Positions 1 to 5,297 of a stretch of DNA of 17,231 nucleotides are shown here, piece by piece; within the stretch, counting starts at the first letter, position 1; each line of letters begins with the position of its first letter. A program made the translations under genes and the position numbers. The notes under the pieces were generated by a model. The model made no database searches and was not told the DNA's origin. It saw only the letters and a list, made by a program, of their open reading frames with translations. Source of the DNA: an uncultured Eubacteriales bacterium (GTDB lineage Bacteria > Bacillota > Clostridia > Oscillospirales > Acutalibacteraceae). The stretch is from contig CAKSDJ010000033.1 of assembly GCA_934445015.1 (NCBI GenBank), forward strand, positions 1 to 17,231. Reading direction: 5' to 3'.

Positions 1-155
1 CCGCGGGTTTCTCCCATACCTAATGCTTCGAGTGCCATTTTTTTAACCTCCTTTTTTACAGGTACTGCTTTTTCTGCCGAAACAGGTTTTGCCGCCTCGG
101 GTTTTGCAGTTTTATTTGCTGTAGAATTGTTTGTTGTTTTTTTTGTTGTTGACAT
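1..155 (-). CDS. BMC-H shell protein with N-terminal extension (partial, runs off window)
   Basis: Reading leftwards, an ORF starts with ATG at 153-155 and is still open at the window edge. Its first 39 residues are rich in Lys, Thr, Ala and Pro and look disordered. It then reads MALEALGMGETRG, the typical opening of a PduA/EutM-type BMC-H hexamer subunit (compare the neighbour starting at 760). A second ATG at 36-38, exactly at the start of the folded domain, has its own strong Shine-Dalgarno (AAGGAGG, 8 bases upstream). The upstream ATG has a weaker AAAGGTAGG. Either start, or both, could be used. It is the last gene visible in the BMC operon, 31 bases after the preceding stop. The assignment rests on the first few domain residues only, since the rest is outside the window. 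Confidence 0.75.
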   Translation of the reverse strand, partial: MSTTKKTTNNSTANKTAKPEAAKPVSAEKAVPVKKEVKKMALEALGMGETR

Positions 156-186
156 AACACTGTACCTACCTTTTTTTGTAAATACG

Positions 187-471
187 TTATTTCTTCATAC
201 GGGACGCGCTTAACTCTAAAAGGCGCTGCACTTCAGGATGAGGATTTGCAATAACTGCGTATGACTTAGGCTTTTTAATTGCGCCTGCAACAGCGTTTTC
301 AACCGCCGCCGTCACTGCCGAAACCTGACCCTCAACCACTACCGTTACAAGTCTGCCGCCGAGTTTTCGCTCCCAAGTTACAAATTCAACATCGGCAGAC
401 TTTGACATTATGTCAAGGCAATCAATTGCCGCCGTTACACCCGTAACTTCAATAAGTCCTATAGACTTCAT
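187..471 (-). CDS. BMC-H microcompartment shell protein (94 aa)
   Basis: This is a single BMC domain (Pfam BMC family, PduA/PduJ/EutM-like) of usual hexamer-subunit length. The opening MKSIGLIEVTGVTAAI matches the conserved first strand and helix. The alternating Val-rich strand at about residues 40-50 and the following helix (VSAVTAAVENAV) complete the fold. It is expected to tile the facets of the polyhedral shell. The start is set by AAGGAG nine bases upstream of the ATG. It lies 13 bases after the previous shell gene and is co-transcribed with it. The C-terminal tail (residues 73-94) is Lys/Arg-containing. The specific paralogue cannot be named. Confidence 0.93.
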   Translation of the reverse strand: MKSIGLIEVTGVTAAIDCLDIMSKSADVEFVTWERKLGGRLVTVVVEGQVSAVTAAVENAVAGAIKKPKSYAVIANPHPEVQRLLELSASRMKK

Positions 472-484
472 AAATAATTACTCC

Positions 485-760
485 TTAAAACTTAGGAAGT
501 ATTTTTTCAACGTCAGCATGAGGTCTCGGAATTACGTGAACCGCTACCAATTCGCCGAGGCGTGAAGCGTTTGCAGAACCTGCTTCAACAGCTGCTTTTA
601 CTGCGCCTACGTCGCCGCGTACCATAACAGATACGAGTCCCGAACCGATTTTTTCTGTGCCGATAAGGGTTACCTCTGCGGCTTTTACCATTGCGTCGGC
701 AGCCTCGATTGCTGCTGTAAGACCTCTGGTTTCTACCATACCAAGTGCTTCTTTAGACAT
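485..760 (-). CDS. BMC-H microcompartment shell protein (91 aa, PduA/EutM-like)
   Basis: This is a canonical short BMC-H protein. It opens MSKEALGMVETRGLTAAI, has a central beta region (LVSVMVRGDVGAVKAAVEAG), and ends with the usual VIPRPHADVEKILP tail. It should form the main hexameric tile of the compartment, with a central pore for small substrates. The reading frame extends upstream to a TTG at 775, but GGAGG lies six to seven bases before the ATG at 758-760, so that ATG is the start. It follows the 104-aa shell gene in the same operon with a 23-base gap. Confidence 0.95.
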   Translation of the reverse strand: MSKEALGMVETRGLTAAIEAADAMVKAAEVTLIGTEKIGSGLVSVMVRGDVGAVKAAVEAGSANASRLGELVAVHVIPRPHADVEKILPKF

Positions 761-783
761 AATTTTATCCTCCAAAAGTTAAT

Positions 784-1098
784 TTAATTTTTATCAAATG
801 CGTTAAGTTTTAACATAGGTTCTGTTTGCGGATCGGTCGCAGGAATCAAATGACTCGCAACAACTCCCGTAACATTTTCGGCAGCGCGCTTAGCCGCTTC
901 AAGCGCAGCCTCAACCGCTGAAACCGTGCCTCTGAATTTTATTGCTACAATAAGTGGAACCTCTAATTCATCGGCATTGCCGGGTTTGTTTTTGTCAAAA
1001 TTTTCAACCGTTACGTCTGCCGCTTTACAGCCTGCGTCGCAAGCCACAAATGCCGCAACAAGACCGAACACTTCAAGAATACCTGTGGCTTTGCCCAT
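784..1098 (-). CDS. BMC-H shell protein with loop insertion (104 aa)
   Basis: This BMC-domain shell protein opens MGKATGILEVFGLVAAFVACDA. Compared with its two neighbours it carries about ten extra residues (around 38-50, KNKPGNADELEVP) between beta strands of the domain. It also has more Cys near the front helix (C19 and C23 in VACDAGC). The insertion would change the edge or pore-facing loop of the hexamer. The start is the ATG at 1096-1098, preceded by AGGAG. An in-frame ATG at 1116 would overlap the upstream dehydrogenase stop and lacks a good site. The gap to the upstream gene is 14 bases. It is probably a minor shell component with a distinct pore; function is inferred from the fold and operon. 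Confidence 0.9.
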   Translation of the reverse strand: MGKATGILEVFGLVAAFVACDAGCKAADVTVENFDKNKPGNADELEVPLIVAIKFRGTVSAVEAALEAAKRAAENVTGVVASHLIPATDPQTEPMLKLNAFDKN

Positions 1099-1112
1099 TT
1101 TAAATTCTCCTA

Positions 1113-2315
1113 TCATTTATTAACAACGGCAATTTTTAAACCTTCCATTTTAAGGTTGGTGACAAATGCGTCGTTAATTTGTTCAAGGGGATATTTATGG
1201 GTTATCAGTTCGTTGATAGGAAGCCCTATTCCCTTAGCGCGTTTCAGGAAATCAAAAGTTGTGGCATAATCGCGCAATGTATAAACCCATGAACCTACGG
1301 TCGTGATCTCTTTAGAGCAGATATCAAAATGCGGATTGATGGTTGCGTCGCCGCCGTTAATAAAGAATCCGAGTTCGCAAAGTCCGCCGCCGTTGCGTAT
1401 AAACTTGTAAATATTGCTGTGCGCTACGGGCGAGCCTGTGCACTGAAAAGCAAAATCCGCAAGATAGCCGCCGAAAGCGTCCTTAACGCCGTCGGAAAGT
1501 GCCTCAATGCCTTTGTAATTTTTGAAATTAACGGTTTTTCCGGCTCCCATCTTCTTGGCGAATGCAAGACGCTTTTCCTCGCCGTCAACCGCAACTATGT
1601 TTTCAATACCCATAGTACGCAGAACCGCTATACATATAAGACCTATAGGTCCGCAACCCTGAACTACAACGCGGCTGTTAAATCTTAATATGCCGGTTGT
1701 TTTTGCACGCTCAACCGCGTGAACCAAAACAGCGCAGGGCTCAATAAGTATTCTTGAATCCAAATCAAGATCGCTTACGTTAAATATTGTAGAACCGCCT
1801 CTTACAAGTATGTAATCGCTGAACCAACCGTTTAAGTGAACATCATCATCGGGGAGCAGACCGTAAACATCCGCACCGCCCACGTTCTGTTTGTTAAGGT
1901 CAAACATCGTTATATCGGGGTTGTCTTTGAATATCATACAGGTAACAACTTTATCGCCTATTTTAAGCGGTTTGCCTGCTGAGTCTTTTTTAACGTTTTT
2001 GCCCATTTTAACGATCTCGCCGGTGCCTTCATGACCGAGTGCTACCGGGATAAGACCGAACGGGTCACGTTTATACTCATGAGCGTCTGTGCCGCAGACA
2101 CCGCAGCCTTCAACCTTAACCAGTATGTCATCATCGCCTACCGCCGGTATCGGAAACTCTTTAATTTCAAATTTTTCGATGCCGGTAAGCATTGCAACGT
2201 GTGCGGTTGCCGGTATTTCACCGCTTGCAGCAGAAGCAGAAACCGTTTCTCTGCCGTTCATACTGTCAAGCACCTGGCGCACAATCTGCTCAATATTAGA
2301 AGAATTTATATCCAT
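1113..2315 (-). CDS. Zinc-dependent alcohol dehydrogenase with N-terminal encapsulation peptide
   Basis: This is a medium-chain (MDR) zinc dehydrogenase of 400 aa. The catalytic zinc site is visible as CGVCGTD (C74) and GHEGTGE (H95, E96). The Rossmann motif GCGPIG is at 220-225. An Asp after the second beta strand (D244 in VAVDGEE) indicates NAD(H) preference. The four-Cys structural-zinc lobe of classical ADHs is absent. Residues 1-20 (MDINSSNIEQIVRQVLDSMN) form an amphipathic helix followed by a Ser/Ala linker, the hallmark of a BMC lumen-targeting peptide. In a propanediol compartment it probably reduces propionaldehyde to 1-propanol, recycling NADH; lactaldehyde reduction is an alternative. 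The frame opens at 2339, but the AAAGGA site lies inside that extension, so the ATG at 2315, eight bases after the GlcG-like stop, is preferred. Confidence 0.88.
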   Translation of the reverse strand: MDINSSNIEQIVRQVLDSMNGRETVSASAASGEIPATAHVAMLTGIEKFEIKEFPIPAVGDDDILVKVEGCGVCGTDAHEYKRDPFGLIPVALGHEGTGEIVKMGKNVKKDSAGKPLKIGDKVVTCMIFKDNPDITMFDLNKQNVGGADVYGLLPDDDVHLNGWFSDYILVRGGSTIFNVSDLDLDSRILIEPCAVLVHAVERAKTTGILRFNSRVVVQGCGPIGLICIAVLRTMGIENIVAVDGEEKRLAFAKKMGAGKTVNFKNYKGIEALSDGVKDAFGGYLADFAFQCTGSPVAHSNIYKFIRNGGGLCELGFFINGGDATINPHFDICSKEITTVGSWVYTLRDYATTFDFLKRAKGIGLPINELITHKYPLEQINDAFVTNLKMEGLKIAVVNK

Positions 2316-2322
2316 AATAAAG

Positions 2323-2796
2323 TTACATTCCTTTCTCAAAAATCTCTTTACCGTAACGTGCCAACGCAGTGTCCTGTTCTTCGGTACCGCCGCTTACGCC
2401 CAAACCTCCGATTATTTCACCAAAGGTATTTTTAAGCGGTTCGCCGCCCCCGAAAATCACTATTTTACCGTTGTTGGTAAACTGTATTCCGTAAAGTGAC
2501 CCGCCGGGGCTTGCAAGCGGTTTCAGATCCGAAGTGGACATTTTGAGTGAAACCACGGTAAATGACTTTTGCAGCGCTATATCATAACTCGCTATAAACG
2601 CGCCGTCCATGCTTTCTGCCAAAACGGGATGTGCCGATCTGTCGGATATTGCAACAACCGCTTTAACTCCCATTTCGCGTGCCTTTTGCTTTACTTTTTC
2701 GGCAAGCATCAAAGCCGTTTCAAGAGTCATATTCTGAGTTGAGTTGATTTTACTTACAACCGAATCGACTATTGACTGCATGGTATGTTCATCCAT
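2323..2796 (-). CDS. GlcG/HbpS-like (PduO C-terminal domain-like) protein, probable BMC lumen protein
   Basis: This 157-aa protein is of the GlcG/HbpS (DUF336) family, the fold also found as the C-terminal domain of PduO. Family features are the long helix LETALMLAEKVKQKAREMG, the strand VVAISDRSAHPV, and the glycine-rich end GGLGVSGGTEEQD (130-142). HbpS binds heme; the role in microcompartments is not settled. Residues 1-17 (MDEHTMQSIVDSVVSKI) resemble an encapsulation helix and precede a short linker before the domain, so the protein is probably packaged. It starts two bases after the aldolase stop without a strong Shine-Dalgarno, suggesting translational coupling. It overlaps nothing after the downstream gene's start is corrected to 2315. 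Confidence 0.85.
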   Translation of the reverse strand: MDEHTMQSIVDSVVSKINSTQNMTLETALMLAEKVKQKAREMGVKAVVAISDRSAHPVLAESMDGAFIASYDIALQKSFTVVSLKMSTSDLKPLASPGGSLYGIQFTNNGKIVIFGGGEPLKNTFGEIIGGLGVSGGTEEQDTALARYGKEIFEKGM

Positions 2797-2798
2797 AA

Positions 2799-3593
2799 TT
2801 ATTTACCGAGCTGTTCAAGAACGCGTTTTGTAATTTCGGAAACCAAATCGGCGTTGCTGTTACCGCAATTGCAATTGCCGCCGCAACCGTGACAGCTGGG
2901 CTGACCCGCCTGAGCGTTGGGGCAAAGGTCTGCCGGATGCTTACCTTTCATACCGAACTTACGGCGAATTTCATAAAGGCGCTGAACCTGTTCCTGCGAC
3001 AATTCCTTCGGACCGCCGAGTTGTTTTGAGATGTAAAGGAGTTTTGCGTAAAACTCAACAGATTCCATCTTGTGATATGCGTTAAGAAGTGAATCGGAAT
3101 AGGTAAGTGCGCCGTGATTTTCAAGAAGAACTGCGTCAAATGACTGCAGATACTTTGAAACAGCGTTAGGAATTTCTTCGGTAGAAGGTGTGCCGTATTC
3201 TGCAATAGGCACGCAACCCAATGCGATTACAGCCTCAGGCATAATGGGCTGTGTAAGCGGAATGCCGGCTATTGCAAAACCTGTTGCATAAACAGGGTGA
3301 GCGTGTACTACCGAATTAACATCGGGGCGCTCCTTATAAACACGCATATGCATTTTTATCTCCGATGAGGGTTTAAAACCTGCGTTTGCCTGGATAACCT
3401 TACCGTCGCGGTCAACCTTGCATATGTAATCGGGTGTCATAAATCCCTTGCTTACGCCGGTAGGTGTGCAAAGAAATTCATTGTCGTTAAGTTTTACCGA
3501 GATGTTGCCGTCGTTTGCGGCAACCATTCCGCGGTTGTAAATACGCTTACCGATTTCGCATATTTGCTTTTTGATTTCATACTCGTTTACCAT
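2799..3593 (-). CDS. Class II sugar-phosphate aldolase (fuculose/rhamnulose-1-phosphate type) with C-terminal encapsulation peptide
   Basis: This is a zinc aldolase of the AraD/FucA family. E78 (SSEIKMH), H97 and H99 (HAHP), and H160 (LENHGA) correspond to the catalytic Glu and the three zinc-binding His of FucA. The GNIS and TPTGVSKG motifs of the phosphate site are at 29-32 and 43-50. It would cleave L-fuculose-1-phosphate or L-rhamnulose-1-phosphate to DHAP and L-lactaldehyde, the precursor of 1,2-propanediol. The core ends near residue 222. A Cys/Gly-rich linker (C224, C234, C237, C241, C243) then leads to the amphipathic helix NADLVSEITKRVLEQLG (247-263), a typical encapsulation peptide. 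It starts with ATG behind AAGGAG and has its own promoter upstream (3634-3662). The exact sugar phosphate cannot be decided from sequence. Confidence 0.9.
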   Translation of the reverse strand: MVNEYEIKKQICEIGKRIYNRGMVAANDGNISVKLNDNEFLCTPTGVSKGFMTPDYICKVDRDGKVIQANAGFKPSSEIKMHMRVYKERPDVNSVVHAHPVYATGFAIAGIPLTQPIMPEAVIALGCVPIAEYGTPSTEEIPNAVSKYLQSFDAVLLENHGALTYSDSLLNAYHKMESVEFYAKLLYISKQLGGPKELSQEQVQRLYEIRRKFGMKGKHPADLCPNAQAGQPSCHGCGGNCNCGNSNADLVSEITKRVLEQLGK

Positions 3594-3633
3594 AATAATT
3601 TCTCCTTATTATTATTTTGCCTTGTTTAATATG

Positions 3634-3662
3634 ATAATACCACATAAATGCAGTAAAGTCAA
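3634..3662 (-). promoter_or_regulatory. Internal promoter before the aldolase
   Basis: On the minus strand a -35 TTGACT (3657-3662) is separated by 17 bases from a -10 TATTAT (3634-3639), with TGG just before the -10 (extended -10). It lies in the 102-base gap between the EutP-like gene and the aldolase, the only sizable gap inside the operon, and about 40 bases upstream of the aldolase start. The aldolase, GlcG-like, dehydrogenase and shell genes can therefore be transcribed apart from the GRE. Confidence 0.7.
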
Positions 3663-3695
3663 CACAAAAAAAGTAGATTTTTATTGATTTTTCTG

Positions 3696-4133
3696 TTATT
3701 TTTCTTGTTTTTTGTGGTTTTTGAGGTGATTTAATACCTCATTTATGCCCTCCCCCGTCTTTGAGTCTACAAAAAAGACGGTTTTGCACCCCGAAAGCCT
3801 AAGCCAACGCGCGGCGCGTTCAGGGTCACCTTTGTTTTTTTTAGTCACAATACCTATGACCTCACGGTTCACCATACAGGTTATGCAGGGCGGAAACAGT
3901 GAATACTCATCATCTGCCGCTATAAGAAGTGCAACAACATCCGCTTCATAAGAGTAAAGACAAAGCGCGGCTCCGAGATCGTAATTTTCGGCGTATTCAC
4001 CGGGGGTATCTATCAAAAAATCATCATAAGATATATACTGTGTTTTTTGATATTGCGTTTTCTCGCCGCACAGCGCCTGTTTAAGCGTAGTTTTGCCGGC
4101 GCCGCTTCGCCCCATCAATATAAGTTTTTTCAT
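3696..4133 (-). CDS. EutP/PduV-like P-loop GTPase-fold protein
   Basis: This 145-aa P-loop NTPase starts MKKLILMGRSGAGKTTL, with Walker A GRSGAGKT at 8-15. The G3-like motif DTPGEY is at 42-47. Where Ras-like GTPases have NKxD, it reads TKKNKGD (97-103), a loose match as is usual in EutP/PduV. PduV is reported to associate with the outside of microcompartments; acetate kinase activity has been reported for EutP. The start at 4133 shares one base with the stop of the PduU/EutS-like gene (TGATG), so translation is coupled. The frame opens earlier (4154), but the family starts directly at the P-loop strand. Role inferred from family and operon. Confidence 0.85.
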   Translation of the reverse strand: MKKLILMGRSGAGKTTLKQALCGEKTQYQKTQYISYDDFLIDTPGEYAENYDLGAALCLYSYEADVVALLIAADDEYSLFPPCITCMVNREVIGIVTKKNKGDPERAARWLRLSGCKTVFFVDSKTGEGINEVLNHLKNHKKQEK

Positions 4134-4504
4134 CAGGTTTTTGTCACTTCGCAAACACTGTATCCGAGTTTGCCGCCTATATAGTCGGTTATTGCACCAA
4201 GCGACGACTCAATTTCAGATACTGTGCCGGTAAGTATTACCGTGCCGCTGAATCGATCCACAAAACCGAGTGTTGCGCCTGACGACTTTATTGCTATATC
4301 GCCTGCAATTATTGCGGTTTCGCTCGGTGACACCGTAAGTATGCCGATGGCACCTTTGTGCTCCTCTGCAGGGTCGAGTCCCAATTTTTTATACAAAATA
4401 TCATCGGGATTGGCAATAATGTGTGCCAGAGTTATCTGCTTGCCCGGCACAAGTTCCTGTATAATGCGGGTCTTGTCGCCGAGCGGCAAATTATCGTTTT
4501 GCAT
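4133..4504 (-). CDS. PduU/EutS-type (circularly permuted) BMC shell protein
   Basis: This 123-aa shell protein opens MQNDNLPLGDKTRIIQELVPGKQITLAHIIANP. The QE(Y/L)VPGKQxTLAHxIANP stretch is the signature of EutS/PduU, which have a circularly permuted BMC fold and an N-terminal beta-barrel capping the pore. The rest (GAIGILTVSPSETAIIAGD, then SGATLGFVDRFSGTVILTG) is the permuted domain. The ATG at 4502-4504 has GGAGGT five bases upstream, inside the end of the activase gene; the frame's earlier TTG at 4510 is not the start. In this operon it is the only permuted shell gene seen. Confidence 0.93.
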   Translation of the reverse strand: MQNDNLPLGDKTRIIQELVPGKQITLAHIIANPDDILYKKLGLDPAEEHKGAIGILTVSPSETAIIAGDIAIKSSGATLGFVDRFSGTVILTGTVSEIESSLGAITDYIGGKLGYSVCEVTKT

Positions 4505-4506
4505 AA

Positions 4507-5295
4507 TCAACCTCCTATTTTTGCTTTCAAACCGTATTTTTCGGCTGTTTGCACCAACACGCCCATAAGCTCGTTGGTAGGTGTTTTCAGATCGCCCATA
4601 CCATAATCACGCCCTAAACCGACATATTTGTCACGGCCCATATTGTGATACGGCAACAAATGTATTTCATTTACATTCGGAAGTGAAGACGCAAACGCCG
4701 CGATCTCCGCTATTTCGGATACAGTATCGTTAAATGTAGGTATTACCGGAACGCGTATTATAAGATGCTTGGCTTCGCTTGCTATTATTTTTGCGTTTTC
4801 AAGTATCCGTTCATTGCCTTGGGTTGTAAATTCTTTATGTTTGGCTGAATTTATATGTTTAATATCCATAAGCACGGTATCAAGAAGCGGTAAAAACCTT
4901 CTGACCGTTTCGGTTTTTGCAAAACTGGTGGTTTCAATTGCGGTATTTACACCGTTTTCTTTGCAAGCCTCAAGTAACGCAACGGCAAAATCAGGCTGCA
5001 ACAAACTTTCGCCGCCCGATAATGTTACACCGCCGCCCGAACGGCTGTAATACGGCCTGTCTTTTAACACTTCTTCAAGGACCTCACCAACCGTAACGTC
5101 TCTGCCCATAGTTTTGGGCTTTCCGTTCTGAATCATAGTTTCAATATCAAAAGACTGTGACTCAGGGTTGCAGCACCAACGGCAACGCAGCGCACAGCCC
5201 TTTAAAAACACTATCGTTCGTATGCCGGGGCCGTCATGGGTAGAAAAGCGCTGAATATCAAAAATTCTGCCCTTTACTGAAAGATTATCCTGCAA
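4507..5295 (-). CDS. Glycyl radical enzyme activase (radical SAM), compact form
   Basis: This is the radical SAM enzyme that installs the glycyl radical on the adjacent dehydratase using S-adenosylmethionine and a [4Fe-4S] cluster. The cluster motif CALRCRWC (CxxxCxxC) is at about residues 34-41, preceded by the activase signature DGPGIRTIVFLKGC. The SAM-binding GGE (SGGES) is near 93-97. Most activases of diol dehydratases and choline lyase carry a ferredoxin-like insert with many Cys just after CNPES. Here only about 25 Cys-free residues separate CNPESQ from the next conserved helix, so the protein (262 aa) resembles the shorter pyruvate formate-lyase activase. No ATG fits. TTG at 5295 is nine bases from GGAGG, while TTG at 5301 is only three, so 5295 is preferred. 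It directly follows the GRE stop. Confidence 0.9.
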   Translation of the reverse strand: MQDNLSVKGRIFDIQRFSTHDGPGIRTIVFLKGCALRCRWCCNPESQSFDIETMIQNGKPKTMGRDVTVGEVLEEVLKDRPYYSRSGGGVTLSGGESLLQPDFAVALLEACKENGVNTAIETTSFAKTETVRRFLPLLDTVLMDIKHINSAKHKEFTTQGNERILENAKIIASEAKHLIIRVPVIPTFNDTVSEIAEIAAFASSLPNVNEIHLLPYHNMGRDKYVGLGRDYGMGDLKTPTNELMGVLVQTAEKYGLKAKIGG

Positions 5296-5297
5296 TA

